Source of the DNA: Inia geoffrensis
Taxonomy: Eukaryota > Chordata > Mammalia > Artiodactyla > Iniidae
Direction of reading: 5' to 3'
Length of the DNA: 64,000 nucleotides
Assembly: GCA_036417435.1 (NCBI GenBank)
Contig: CM070916.1
Location: 21,646,052-21,710,051 of the forward strand
Made by a program: the position numbers and the translations under genes. Shown here one piece after another: positions 21,640-33,720 of the stretch; position 1 is the stretch's first letter; the number at the start of each line of letters is the position of its first letter. A model generated the notes under the pieces. It was not told the origin of the DNA and did not search any database. It saw nothing but the letters and a program-made list of their open reading frames with translations.

Positions 21640-22760
21640 GTGAAGTCAGTTCTTTGCTAAACTGATATACAGACTTAATGCAATCCCAATAAAAATCAGA
21701 AGAGATGTTTCTGCTTGTTTATTTTTATTGTGACAATTGAAACAATTAAATCTATCATTTATGAAATGCCAAGAACTAAGAACTGTGAAGATATTTTTAA
21801 GTAGAATAAAGCTGGGGACCTTACACATCTGCTACAAAAATTTATTACAGAACAAAAGTAGTCAAAGTAGCATGTTTTTGGTAGAAGATTACAGAAGTAA
21901 ATCAACAGAACAGACTGCAGAGACAAACTCACAAGTATTTACTCCTTTGATTTGAAATAAATATGCACGGGAATGAAGTGTGAAAATAATGTATATCCAG
22001 TAAATGGTGTTGTACCAATTAGATATCCTTATGGAAAATATAAAATGAAATGTCGGGACTTCCCTAGTGGCGCAGTGGTTAAGAATACATCTGCCAATGC
22101 AGGGGACACGGGTTCAAGCCCTGCTCCGGGAAGATCCCACATGCTGTGGAGCAACTAAGCCCGTATGCCACAACTACTGAAACTGCCCTGCGCTCTAGAG
22201 CCCGCGAGCCACAACTACTGAGCCTGCATGCACAACTACTGAAGCCCGTGCACCTAGAGCCCATGCTCCGCAACAAGAGAAACCATCGCAATGAGAAGCT
22301 CGTGCACCACATAGAGTAGTAACCCCCATTAGCCTCAACTAGAGAAAGTCCATGCACAGCAACAAAGACCCAATGCAGCCAAAAATAAATAAATTTATTT
22401 TAAAGAAATGAAATGTGACCTCACTTACATGACACAAAAATGAATTGGATGTGGATTTGTAGGCAGAAATGTGCAACACAAAGCAACTTTTAAAAAATAG
22501 CATAGGAGATGATACTCATGATCTTAGAATGGGCAAGGATGTTCTTCAAAAACATTATCCATAAAAGAAAAGTAGAATGGACTAGACTTCATTAAAATTA
22601 AGAACTTGCGTTCATTAAAAAAAAAACAAAACATTAAGATATAGTAACAATATAACTCATAAGTAAAAGATAGAAAATTCAATAAGGCTGAGCAAAAAGA
22701 ATTTAACAGGCACAACACCAAAAGAGAATATTCAAATAGCTAATATACTAACTTTTTATA
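21640..22760 (+). mobile_element. Old L1 ORF2 fragment, split by a SINE
   Basis: TACAGACTTAATGCAATCCC then AATAAAAATCAGAAG matches the L1 stretch encoding RxNAIPIKI. TCTGCTACAAAAATTTATTACAGAACAAAAGTAGTCAAAGTAG matches the TACTACAAAGCTACAGTAATCAA block, and ACAGAACAGACTGCAGAGAC the following one. After the SINE, ATTAAGAACTTGCGTTCATT and the GCACAACACCAAAAGAGAATATTCAAATAGC tail of ORF2 can be followed. Frames are closed throughout. Confidence 0.7.
22055..22405 (+). mobile_element. CHR-1-like SINE in the L1
   Basis: Starts GGGACTTCCCTAGTGGCGCA, has GGGTTCAAGCCC as B box, the CCACAACTACTGA repeats in its body, and a CCAAAAATAAATAAATTTATT tail. The target-site duplication AAATGAAATGT is exact at 22043-22053 and 22406-22416. 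Confidence 0.95.
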
Positions 22761-23342
22761 CATGCAATAAATTGAAGATTTTGCTTCTCAAATTGTATCT
22801 TTATTCCACCTAAGTTTAGGATTTTTAAATTATTAGTTTCCCCATAATATATGTGGCACATAATATTTCAAAAACATTGGGAAGTAGCACATAGCTACAA
22901 AACCATCCATCATGCCCTACCCTGATGAACACATAGTAACTCACAAAGGATTCACTGTCTACCTTTTCCTGTACCACCATACATGCACTTCAGGAACATT
23001 TAAAAAATATACTTGTGATTACTAACAGGATTTTTCTCATATTTTACACAATATTATGACCTCAAGTTTTCTATATAGTACTCTATAAACTTTATAAATA
23101 TAATTTTAATAACACCATTATTATAAACCATTTGTATATGTCCTTTTGTATTTGAATCACCATCCATTATTTCCAATATGAGGATCTAAAGGTTCTACGA
23201 GCATTTATGTATCTTTTTTCCCCTCTTTGGTCAAAATCCACTAATGCCTTATTTTTTACTGAATGAAAGGTTTTTAAATTTCTATAGTTCTTTATCATTT
23301 TCAAAAGTTTCACACGCATTTTCATATAATCTCATAATAACC
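22761..23342. other. Unclassified AT-rich sequence
   Basis: Nothing recognised. Confidence 0.4.
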
Positions 23343-23356
23343 TTTTTTTAATGTAT

Positions 23357-23391
<35 letters not shown>

Positions 23392-23497
23392 CTGTGCCCT
23401 GCAGCATGTGGGATCTTAATTCCCCGACCAGAGATTGAATTCATGCCCCCTACATTGGAAGCACAGTCTTAATCACTGGACTGCCAGAGAAGTCCCC
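23343..23497 (-). mobile_element. Shortened CHR-1-like SINE
   Basis: A T run (about 23359-23389) is followed by GCCTGTGCCCTGCAGCATG and by the head GTCTTAATCACTGGACTGCCAGAGAAGTCCC in reverse. The body is much shorter than in full copies. A possible flanking repeat is CATAATAA(T/C)C at 23333-23342 and 23498-23507. Confidence 0.85.
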
Positions 23498-23506
23498 CAT
23501 AATAAT

Positions 23507-23965
23507 CCTGTTTTAAAATCCCCTTCCCCTATATTGCCTCTCCCCTCCTTCACTCTTCCCACTGGTAACCACCAGTTTGTTCTTTATATCTATCTGTGAG
23601 CTTGCTTCTTTTTTGTTTTAGTCGCTAGTTTATTGTTTTTAGATTCCACATATGAGTGCTACCACACTGTACTTGTCTTTCTCTATCTGACTTATTTTAC
23701 TTAGCATAATGCCTTCCAAGTCCACCCACGTTGCTGCAAATGGCAAATTTTCATTCTTTTTTTATGGCTTTTTTATAGTTAGGGGGTAGCATTCCATTGT
23801 GTGTATGGCATCTTCTTTATCTATTCATCTGTTGATGGACATCTTCTTTATTCATCTGTTGATGGACACTTAAGCTGCTTCCGTATCTTGGAAATTATAA
23901 ATAGTGCTACTATGAACAGTGGGGTGAATGTATCTTTTTGAATGCCCTGTCTTAACATTTTAGAA
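23507..23965 (-). mobile_element. L1 3' fragment (reverse)
   Basis: GTTTTTAGATTCCACATATGAGTG, CTTAGCATAATGCC, TTCCATTGTGTGTATGG and TTCATCTGTTGATGGACA are the reverse complement of the end of ORF2 and start of the 3' UTR of L1. A 29-31-bp piece is duplicated in tandem (23809-23839 and 23840-23868). Confidence 0.88.
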
Positions 23966-25241
23966 GCAGCAGCTTCTGGTCCAATGATGTCTGAAAGGAG
24001 CTTCAGGTGCTGGCATGTCCTGTAGGCCTCCCATTATGCTTCACCCAACTGGGTAAGGCTCCCGGTCTCCATGGAATTTAGCGTTCTCCTTGTTTTAAGC
24101 TAATTCCCACTCTAAGATGCTGTGAGGATAATAATCACATAAGAGAAACAAAAGCTCTTTAAAATGCAATATATGCCAAGTCACTAGGCCAAAATTTCCT
24201 CTGTCCCTGGGAGTACTCATCATTATAATTTTGTATAGAGGGCACAAGTAGACACTTCATTTTCTACTGAATAAAAGTTTCTTTCTTTCCCCAAACCTTC
24301 CTCCATGTTTCCCTAACCAATTAAATATACTATTTTTGAATCTGCCCACTTACAAAATAGGCTGGTAAAATCAACTAAAATACGCCCACGTATTTGTAAA
24401 TGGGTCAAATGTAGATATGTATTACATCCACTTTAAATGTAATTATAAATATCATTACTAAATATCACTGGTAAGAAAGTAACTTCTATTCCCACTGCCT
24501 CATCACCAAAAACTAATATTCCTTTTTATCACAAGCTATGTTTCTCTTTTTAATTCACAATTCTTGACTATACTTCTTTATAGGGCCACTATTATATTAT
24601 TCATCTTTGTATTCATCTAACATCTTAACATCTACTTCATATGGTTAGGGAAGTATGTAACAGTTGCTTTTATGTGTATTTTAGAAGATAAAACTGCTAC
24701 CCAATACTTTTGCCTAAAATGGCTTTCTTCACATAGACTGTCATAGTATTAGTGATGATGCTTTCTATATTAATTAATAGACATCATCATGCAAAAGAGC
24801 TTGTTTTAATGTATACCAATGTATTATTATTCTGTAGTTCCTAGGGTGTGGCAAGGCTCCAATAGTCCACACACTATTACATAATAAATATGAAAATCAA
24901 AGTTAATTAATCTAAAGCAGATGATCTAACATCCTTAAAAGTGCACTCTTAGGGAAAATATTTCTATAATAATCTACAAAATTCCCCAAAGAATATTACT
25001 GTCAATTATTCTGTAAAACCATTTGATTAATTCTGACCTTTTTGGCCCTTTGACTAAAAGCTAGAAGCATATGGCTTAAGGAATTGGAGGACAGTAAATA
25101 ATAACAAGCTCTGATGGGCATCTTTCCAAAAATCAATTGTCGTGCAAGAGAAAATGTCATACAAATATCATATGTAAAGTAAGTGCATACAGAGAGGTGA
25201 GTAACAGTGTTGCTTAGATACTGGGGCAAAACGGGTATAAA
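23966..25241. other. Unclassified sequence
   Basis: No gene or repeat recognised. The stretch 23960-24130 is more complex than the AT-rich DNA that follows. Confidence 0.4.
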
Positions 25242-25480
25242 GGAGGGAGAGAGGAAGGGAAAAAGAAGGAAGGAAGGAGAAAAGGAAGGAAAAGGAGGGA
25301 AAGAAGGAAAGAAGGAAGTGGTGAAGGAAGAAAGAAATGGAGAGAAGCTGGGAGAGATGGATGAAAGGAAGCAAGGGGACGGAAGGAAAAGGAAAAAGAA
25401 AGAAGGAAGGGGAAGGAGGAAAGGAAGAGCGAGTGAAGAGGGGATGAGAGGGGAAGGAAGAGAAAGGGAGGGAGAAAAAA
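25242..25480. repeat. Polypurine tract (GGAA/GAAAG-rich)
   Basis: About 240 bases of almost only A and G on the plus strand, with irregular GGAA, GAAGG and GGGA units and few pyrimidine breaks. The opposite long frames over it (Lys/Glu/Gly on plus, Ser/Phe/Pro on minus) result from this composition and are not genes. Confidence 0.95.
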
Positions 25481-25554
25481 TAGCTAATCCTTTTAAAAAT
25501 ATAATGAAACACAGTCGCCCTAAGCAGACTCACTTGGGAAATAAGTTATTTGGT

Positions 25555-25750
25555 GAGTTAGCCCAGCATAATGGAATTGGCACTAGACTAGGAGTCAAAA
25601 TACTTCAGTTCTACTTCTAAATAGATCACCTGCTGCCAGTGTAATTTTAAACAAATACATTAACTCGTATCTTCAATTTCTTCATTTGCAAATTTAAATG
25701 TTTAGACTAGCATCTTTAATGTCTCTTCTGGTCTTAAAATACTGTGCTTT
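25555..25750 (+). mobile_element. Probable MIR-family SINE
   Basis: TTGGCACTAGACTAGGAGTC, CTTCAATTTCTTCATTTGCAAA and the TTAGACTAGCATCTTTAATGTCTCTTCTGG end fit a MIR-like element (CTCAGTTTCTTCATCTGTAAAAT...GGACTAGATGATCT type). Confidence 0.6.
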
Positions 25751-25849
25751 AAAGTACTTCCATAGTAGAGGACAAACTGATTTAAGGGAAATGAGAAACG
25801 ACTGAGACAATGATGCTGTTTAGATAAGAGACATTCTGTCTTCATAATT

Positions 25850-26350
25850 GACTGGACTTCTAAAATGCCTTCCTTGTGCAACTAGCGCAAACTTTGTATA
25901 TTAAGCGTTGTTCGATTATGGAGCTTCCAACAAGTGCCGCACTTGGTGTGTCGGCAATGAGACATGGAGATGGATAATATACTCTTAGGTTGGCATGATT
26001 CTGACATTCATTGTCAAAGATGTCACTGTTGGTGATATCTGTGGAGAGCCATAATGTACTAGTACACCGAGGAGACCGGCTGTAAACTTATATTAGGTAA
26101 TCAGGGAGATGATGATAAACACGACCTGAAAGAAGCTAGAGACATGAACATATTTTACTAGATGCCTGGAGTACAAAAATTCAGATAAGCCTATGCATAT
26201 GTTTAGCTCTGGCAGCAGAATTTATACCCTGCGAGTTGATCAAATCACATAAAAATCAAGACCCCTTGAAGAGGTCAGTTGTCTACTTTCACTGATCTCT
26301 TGAACTATACGGTGCAGTTCGAGCTGCCTTTGAAATGAAAAGTATTTATT
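25850..26350. other. Unique CpG-retaining block, candidate conserved non-coding element
   Basis: This block is not a recognised repeat. It keeps scattered CpGs in AT-rich surroundings (for example CTAGCGCAAAC, AAGCGTTGTTCGATT, GTGCCGCACTTGG, CACCGAGGAGACCGGCTG, CTGCGAGTTGATC, TACGGTGCAGTTCGAGC). It has no long open frame. CpG retention can mean selection or low germline methylation. This is inference only. Confidence 0.3.
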
Positions 26351-26601
26351 TAAGCCACAGATAAAAGGTTATTCTCAGGAACCTTTCAACCACTATTTCA
26401 ATTATTTTCTGGCATGATAAATTTTCTTTCACAGATGCTTATGTCAACTACACTACTGTACCTCAGCACTTGAAAAATGTCTTAATTTTTTAACTTTGAA
26501 ATATGCATTCAGGTATTTGCACTTAAAAGACTGTTCACAAGTTGCTAAAACATAATATAAATGAATACCTTTTCTTCCGATTGTTTTGGAGATAGCATTT
26601 T

Positions 26602-26815
26602 GTTTTTTTTAACATCTTTATTGGAGTATAATTGCTTTACAATGGTGTGTTAGTTTCTGCTTCATAACAAAGTGAATCAGTTACACATATACATATGTTC
26701 CCACATCTCTTCCCTCTTGCATCTCCCTCCCTCCCACCCTCCCTATCCCACCCCTCTAGGTGGTCACAAAGCACCGAGCTAATCTCCCTGTGCTATGTGG
26801 CTGCTTCCCACTAGC
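26602..26815 (-). mobile_element. L1 3' end with target-site duplication
   Basis: Reverse L1 3' UTR: TTTTTTTTAACATCTTTATTGGAGTATAATTGC...CACCCCTCTAGGTGGTCACAAAGC...CCACTAGC. The 16-bp duplication TTGGAGATAGCATTTT is exact at 26586-26601 and 26816-26831. This is the same subfamily as the plus-strand copy near 30380. Confidence 0.95.
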
Positions 26816-26831
26816 TTGGAGATAGCATTTT

Positions 26832-28158
26832 AAATGTGGTAACAGTCCTTGGAACACACCTTAATTATAAGTCAAAAACGGGGAGCCTAAATATTTTCAG
26901 AGCTAACAACTGTATCATACCTTGTTATATATTTTCTCTGATAAATATGCAAAAGTAGAAGATTTGGAAAATGTCAAGAGATGAAAACAAACAAAAAAGA
27001 ATTAAACACACAATTGGCTACTTTTTTCTTAATTTTATACCAAGAGACTTGGTCCAGATGATTAAATATTCTTCAAAACCATGATGTTAGTGACTATACA
27101 ATATTATATTTATACACATGCCATAATTTATTTCATAATCTGCCTAACTAAAAGTACTTGCTTCGGATTTTTTGTCTTATAAATAATGCTAACATGAAGA
27201 TCTTGACTCAAAAACTTTCTTTTACTCTCTGGTTCTTTCCTCAAGCAGGACACCTAGAATGTAATTACAAGATCAAATGATATTCCCTTTCTCAGTGCCA
27301 TTGACAGAAATCACCAGATTGCTTTCAGGGCCAGAAGTTGTGAGAGGTCTCTCTAAATATTCCACCCTCTGCAACAAAAAGTATGTTAATTGGTTTAAAA
27401 AAAATCATGTTGTTCAAATGTGCTTCCTTCTTAGTAGTGGGGTTTAACATTAGGTTACTTTTATGGGTACATAATCTTTCATTCATATGTTTATATATCT
27501 GTGTATATATTTGACATTTATTAAGACTATTAACTGACCTTCTCATTGGAGATGTATCTGACATAAAACATTGGGGACTGCAGTCAAATGATTTAAAAAT
27601 GCTACTAATTGTACTTTCACTTGAAGAGTAATAATAAACATTGGTGTGTGAAAGACACAGATGATGCAGAGTGAATTAATCTGTTGAACTTTATGTAGTC
27701 CAAAGATACTCAAATGCATTTTAGCATTAGTCTATTGTTCATATAATACTTATACATATTCTGGTGAGGTAATGCCTATTAAAAGCACATCCTGGAAGTT
27801 CACTATTAAGTATATCAGCTCCTTGTCATATTTTTGCAAATGTTTTTTCCATACTTGCTTCTTAAAATATTTTTTGTTTAAAATCACCATGATTATCAAT
27901 ACTCACTCTACCCCAGTGAGGTCAAGCCTTACATTATCCTCACACTTGCTGTACTCATTCTAACCTCCATATCTCTGCTCACTAGTTCCACCGCTAAAAC
28001 ACAAGTGCAAGGGAATGTGCTGGTTCAGTGTGAAATTTGTAAAGGCCAAAGCCTTTTGTTTTAGTATAATCATGCTATCAGAAGAAACCACCATTTGTTT
28101 TCAGGTCTTCACTCCGACTTTTTCTCAAGGCTTTTGTTGTTCTCTGGGTGAACACAGT

Positions 28159-28161
<3 letters not shown>
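26832..28161. other. Unclassified sequence
   Basis: Nothing recognised. Frames at 27325-27564 and 27772-27963 lack family features. Confidence 0.4.

Positions 28162-28197
<36 letters not shown>
28162..28197. repeat. (GT)n microsatellite
   Basis: About 18 uninterrupted GT units. The 138-codon minus frame that spans it (28109-28525) carries a Thr-His string from this run and is not supported as a gene. Confidence 0.95.
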
Positions 28198-28200
<3 letters not shown>

Positions 28201-29597
28201 TGTAATAAAGTAAGGATGTAGAGAGGAGAAAGTATTGTTTGTCTAAATTTTTCTTCTGCTCTGAGGGCTCATACTTCCTAAAATTGTCCAGCTCTTTACA
28301 TAACACTTGGTAAGTGCACTGGACCTGACAAATTGTTCTCAACTCTGAATTTCCTCTTACAAATTTGTAAGCAACATGAAGACAGAGACAGGCTTCCTTA
28401 TTTTCTCTTCCTGCATGACCTTCTGCAGAACTTGCCTTCTCTATAGCAATACATGCCACGCCATCCTCCCCACCCATCTTTGTTTGGCTGGAGCAGAAAC
28501 GAGCTCCTGACTCAGACCCAGACAATGCATCTGCAAAGTGGATAAAAATTCAATTTTTTGGTCCTTAAAATACCATCTAAGAAACCTAGAGACTATGGCT
28601 AGGCACTTGAGGAGACATAGAAAAATACAGACCTGAGAAGATAACATGGCAAACCAAAGCAGTGTGCAAAGTTAAGTTATTGGCAAAGATGACCATACAT
28701 GAATTAGAGAAAGTGACTGGTTAAGAAAGTACACAATGATGCAGATAGGACAAACATATAGACCCAGAGAAGGAATGATCAAGAGAGTAGCTGCTCTCAT
28801 TCTTGATAAATTTCTATTTTCCCTCTTAGAACTACAGGAGGCCCAGCTATAGTCTTGACCATGGTAGTCCATCAAGTTTCTCAAAATTGTTCAATAGCAA
28901 ACCTTTGAAACTAAACTAATTTATATGGGTTTCTAATTCTTGCAATGCATCGAGTTTTGATTTGAACGTTAACAGTCTTGTTTGACTTTGTGGCCCTAGA
29001 ATCCAGCACAGAAAGATTCAAAGACTGAGGAAATGATTAAATGCATAGGTATCTTCAGAGTTCAACTGAAAAACTAACATGAAGTTCTTCCTTAAACCTC
29101 TGGACTTGTACATGTTTTTCTTTCCTATCCTCCTCTAAGAATTATTTCTTGCACGATGTATTTTTCATTTTATTATTTTCTGTTTTGTACTGTTCTTGAA
29201 TTGTTTTACATACTGAATGTACAACCCATTTGCAATTTAATTATATATTGTTTCATATTATTATTAATTCATGTTTTGTTTCCTCTACTACTTGTAAGTC
29301 CTTTGAGTATAGGGAATACATCAAAATCTTACATTTTCCATATATTAAATTCTCACTAAAAGGCAACTAAATTCAGTGTCTTGTGGTAGAAAGGCTCTGG
29401 AGAATGTTGTCATCTTACTAAAAGCTTCCCTTTTTCTACCTGTGAAATACGGTAATGATTCCACCTCCCAATGAAAAGTGCTACATAAAACATATGTAAA
29501 ATGTCATGAGTGCAAATTACAGCATTGGTAGTTATCGTTATGAAGTAGAACGTGTATCAAAGAAGTGACTGCATGCCATCACCCTTCCTCACTGAGC
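28198..29597. other. Mostly unclassified sequence
   Basis: No gene seen. 29440-29560 (CTGTGAAATACGGTAATGATTCC...AGTGCTACATAAAACATATGTAAAATG) may be a MIR fragment, and 29290-29320 (TGTAAGTCCTTTGAGTATAGGG) an L2 3' piece; both are uncertain. Confidence 0.35.
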
Positions 29598-29935
29598 TGT
29601 TTTTTTTTTAAGTATAGTTGACTTACAATATTTTATTAGTTTCAGGTGTACAACATAGTGATTCAATATTTTTAAAGATTATACTCCATTTAAAGTTATT
29701 ATAGAATACTGGTTATATTTCCTTGTGCTGTGCAATATGCCCTTATAGTTTATTTTATACATAGTAGTTTGCACCTCTTAAGCCCCTTCCCCTGTGAGTT
29801 GGCTTCTGTTTTGTTGTATTCATTTGTTTGTTTATTTTTTGTACTCTACACATAAGTGATAACACAGAGTATTTGTCTTTGTCTTACATTTCACTATGCA
29901 CAATACCCTCCAGGTCCATCCATGTTGTACATACG
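29598..29935 (-). mobile_element. L1 3' end (reverse)
   Basis: TTTTTTTTTAAGTATAGTTGACTTACAATATT, TTCAGGTGTACAACATAGTGATTC, CTTGTGCTGTGCAATATG and ACATAAGTGATAACACAGAGTATTTG are the reversed 3' UTR of an L1 subfamily different from the copy at 26602. Confidence 0.88.
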
Positions 29936-30375
29936 TGAAGAAAGTGAAAACACTAATTTGAAGATATTCACCAACCTTATTGTTGTTGTTCTTTGGTGTG
30001 TGCAAAGGTTTATTATTCCAAAGTGAGCCCTGAGAAACAGAGGAAGCAACATAGGACAAACCCACCTTTCAAGGGAGCCCAAGCTGTCATTTAGTGTCAA
30101 TACCCAAGTGGGGGGGGGGGAAGGGCTTGTTTAAGAAATTAACATCCCTAGTTAAGTTTTTCAATTTTGAACCTAATTTGGGTGTAAAAGGTTTTATTGA
30201 TGAGATAAACAAGTTCTATCTTATATATTTCTCCAAACACCATGAAAAAGATGCAGTGCCTATGGTTAAAAAAAAAAAAAAGTAGGGGGATGGATGAAAG
30301 AGCAAACTCTTTTCCATCAACTGGGGCAAAGTGAGAATAGCATCGACATATATACACTACTGAATGTAAAATAGT
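29936..30375. other. Unclassified sequence with a G run
   Basis: No gene recognised. It includes an uninterrupted G run of about 10 bases (30111-30120) and an A run (30270-30282). Confidence 0.4.
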
Positions 30376-30650
30376 TAGCTAGTGGGAAGCAGCCGCATAG
30401 CACAGGGAGATCAGCTCGGTGCTTAGCAATGACCTAGAGGGGTGGGTTAGGGAGTGTGGGAGGGAGACACAAGAGGGAGGATATATGGGGATATATGTAT
30501 ACGTATAGCTGATTCACTTTATTATAAAGCAGAAATTAACACATCATTGTAAAGCAATTATACTCCAATTAAGATCTATTAAAAAATTAAAAAATAAAAA
30601 AACCTCAAAAAAATCTATTAAAAAAATTTAAAAATAAAAAAAACCTCAAT
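30376..30650 (+). mobile_element. L1 3' end, 5'-truncated
   Basis: AGCTAGTGGGAAGCAGCCGC, ATAGCACAGGGAGATCAGCT, CTAGAGGGGTGGG and CTGATTCACTTTATTATAAAGCAG through CAATTATACTCCAATTAAGATC are an L1 3' UTR. The A-rich tail is followed by a repeated ACCTCAA...ATCTATTAAAAAA unit. Same subfamily as 26602-26815. Confidence 0.9.
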
Positions 30651-32029
30651 AAAAATATTTCCCATTAATTTTACTTTGCCCTACCTGATCTTTTTACTCT
30701 TATAAGGCAATGGCTTATAATATGGCAAGAACATATTTCTTCTGATGGAAGTTAACTGATGAGACTTTTTGAAATAAACTTTTATCCCCTAGTGACTGCT
30801 CTGGGACAGCTGTTCCTACTGAGCATATATTAAAACAAGACTTGGAATTGAGAGGATAGCTATCTAAGGTTACTATTCAGATACTCTTCTCATCTAACAA
30901 ATGTTTATAATAATACCCAAAGCTATTGATAATAAGTCCCAGCATAATATGCTAGTTTCTTTCAACACTGAGACATAATAGTGCAAGTTAAAGAACATTC
31001 TCATAATAAATAACTCAATTAGTGTAAAGAAATATATTTTGATGAAAATTCTAATGAAGAAAGAATGAGATAGAAAAAAGGAAAGGATTGAAGGGACATT
31101 TGACAATATATTAAGATAAAAGTATGAGCTATTTTATTTTAAACAAATGAACTTACAATGTCTATGGTTTTAGAGCATATAAGGGTGACAGTTAACTTTC
31201 AAATTTTATATACATTTTCCAGCCTACATATTTTATAGGTAAGTTATCTTTAAGCCAAAATTAAGTATATTAAAATCCTTTTTTTTCCCCTGAGTTCTTC
31301 AGTAAAATTTAAGATTAATTCCTAGGATATAATAAATATCTGCAAAGAATGGGTAAGCATTAAAATTTCTCTGAAGATGGTATCTTCTCTGATAGAGTAG
31401 TAATAATTATTCTCAAGTTTGTCATAAAATGTGAATATCATATTGAAAGGGTCATGTTAGCTCTTTTGCCAAAACAACTTAGTTCTAAAAAGGAAAAAGG
31501 CAAATGTCAATTTAACGAAATTTCCACTTACCATCCACCTAAACCCCATGTTGTTTTGGTAATTTATAACTCTGTTTGTTATATATTCTTTTATTTATAA
31601 AAGACGTGGTATTTTAAAAATAAATTGGTTTATTGGGACATAAGAGAAAGTGAAACAGGAATATAAAATAACCACTCTTGAAAATGTAATTATCAGTGAC
31701 TAATGCAGGGCTCTGAGCCTGAAACCCCCAGTGAAAGTAACTCTGAGTTGTCATATAGTTTTACCATTTTCATAATTTTACAAATTCATGGCTGACCTAG
31801 GCTCAGAGGATATAAAATGTAGAGAGGGGGGAGATTAGACCCACAACTTTTGGGGGATCCTCTGATAGCGATGAAAGGAACCGGAGAAAGGTTTTAACAA
31901 TCCCTTTTGGTGTCACACATGATGTGCGTTGTTTGTTCTTTGGGGATTTAGTAACCTAGATTTGGGTATTGTACCCTTTGACTCTACTGGCTGTGTCCCA
32001 TTAATCATTAACCACTTATCTTGCATCAT
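30651..32029. other. Unclassified AT-rich sequence
   Basis: Nothing recognised. Confidence 0.4.
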
Positions 32030-32225
32030 TTCCCTTGTTATCACATATCCAGATCTGTTACATGAAATCTTTTTATTTATTGTCATCTTATCCCTAGAAA
32101 ATAAGTTCAGTGAAAGTAGAGATTGTTTTCTTCATTTAGATTACCACCAGTGCCTGGCTCAGAGATGGTGCACAATTCACATCGACTGACTGAGTGAATG
32201 AATGAATGCCTTCATGAATGCATGA
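32030..32225 (+). mobile_element. L2 3' end
   Basis: TTTATTGTCATCTTATCCCTAGAAAATAAGTTCAGTGAAAGTAGAG and ACCACCAGTGCCTGGCTCAGA, followed by GAATGAATGAATGCC, are the 3' end of an L2 with its short tandem GAAT tail. Confidence 0.65.
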
Positions 32226-33399
32226 ATTCTGTGTGGGAACATCCTATTAAGGCCAAAGGGCTAAACCACAGCCTTGCGGATAGGAGGTTCCTCTGAAAGA
32301 AACTGACGTTTGTAGTATGATTTTGGGAAACGAGTGAATTCTAAGGCATTAAATGAGGACTCGGGAAACCGAGCAATACATTCTCTTCTTTTGGGAACTG
32401 AGTGATAAGTTTTATATTGAGGCCAGAGATATAGATATAGGGGATGAACCATCACCTTTAATTAAAGACACTCTCAGAATGAGAGAAAGAAGCAGCCCCA
32501 TAAAAATCTCTACAATGAACCTGGGAAGGTACCTGAGTATACAGGTAATATACTGTCACTGTACAATCCAATGTCCCACGTTTCATTACTTTCAAATGAA
32601 AATATCAACCTGATCTCACTTGGGCTATGGGAAATGATGAATATGCTTCTGCCTACCCTTAGGACAACATAATTCATGGGAAAGCAGGGTATCCTCCCTA
32701 CTATGAAACCAGAGTGGTGGCACCTGCCCTGGCCACCAAGAGTGGATATCACGGCTGGTAGAAAGGCAGCCTTAGTTGATGACACAGGCAATGGAATTCT
32801 GCAGTGGAAAAGGAGCAGAGGAGCCTGGGGGACAGCTCTTGAACTTAAGCAAGGCAGAGCATACACAGGGAACATTAATTTCTGGAAAGATCTGACGAGA
32901 GTGATTATCAGATCTGTCCATATACATACATATATAAATATATTAAATATATAAAGTTATTTTCACTATAAATATTACTTTATTGTATACTATAAAACTA
33001 GTATACTTCTTTTTATGTACTAGAATAAATAGTATATCCTAAAACTAGTGATTAATTCAATAGCCAAGCATTTATTATCAAGCTGCAAATACTAAAGCCT
33101 CTGTTTCAACAATATTATCCAAAGTTAATATTTTATCAAATAGGTATGCTTCTTTGAAGTTAAGGCCAAGCAAAGACTGTGGATGATTCACATTCATCCA
33201 TGATTCATTCCTCAGAGAAAAAGGGTATAAGCTCTGGCTTCAGAGAAAGCTGCCAAATTTCAACATCTAGGATGTGGTATAACCAGAATGAAGGATTTTC
33301 TGCAGTCATAATGCTGGCCTTGATATTAACAACTATCACTATCTGTCAGAATGTGCCAAGTACTTATTTAGGTCATTATAATTGCTGCTAAGTAGTTTA
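32226..33399. other. Unclassified sequence, moderately complex
   Basis: No recognised family. Overlapping frames at 32353-32613, 32510-32875 (minus) and 32676-32954 show no domain I know. A decayed retroelement or pseudogene between 32480 and 32900 is possible but unsupported. Confidence 0.35.
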
Positions 33400-33720
33400 A
33401 ATGTTTGCTATAGAGAAAGGTAACTACTTAAGGATTTAAGCAGGAAGTGACAGGATCACATATGCTTTTTCAAAGATCACTTGGGAATCTAAGTGGAGAG
33501 CCCTGGAAGACATTCAGAGGAGGATCCTTTGTTATGTGCATGGTTCATCGACCTTGATTAGAAAGAGGAAGGATCTGAAATAAGACAGTAACATGAAAAG
33601 ACACGCAGAAGTGTGTGATTGTGTTAGATCTTAAGAAAGAGTGGTGGACAGCATTTATTCACATATAAGAGGGTGTGAAAAGGGTGTCTGCATAGAAAAG
33701 AGAAAAAAATATGACCCACA
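33400..33720 (-). mobile_element. L2 fragment
   Basis: ATTTAAGCAGGAAGTGACAGGATCACATATGC then CAAAGATCACTTGGGAATCTAAGTGGAGA is the reverse of the L2 body (TTTTAAGCAGGGGAGTGACATGATC...GAAAGATCACTCTGGC). Confidence 0.65.

Noticed and set aside
25242..25480. Possible CRISPR-like or satellite array
   Set aside because: No constant repeat/spacer spacing, only irregular purine units; the organism is a mammal.
25168..25620. Opposed frames of 121 and 137 codons
   Set aside because: Both follow from the polypurine tract (Ser/Phe/Pro on one strand, Lys/Glu/Gly on the other).
28109..28525. 138-codon minus-strand open frame
   Set aside because: It contains the CA/GT microsatellite as a Thr-His string, has no known domain and no exon-like edges.
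32353..32954. Possible endogenous retrovirus or exon
   Set aside because: The frames show no protease, polymerase or envelope motif and no splice-like borders.
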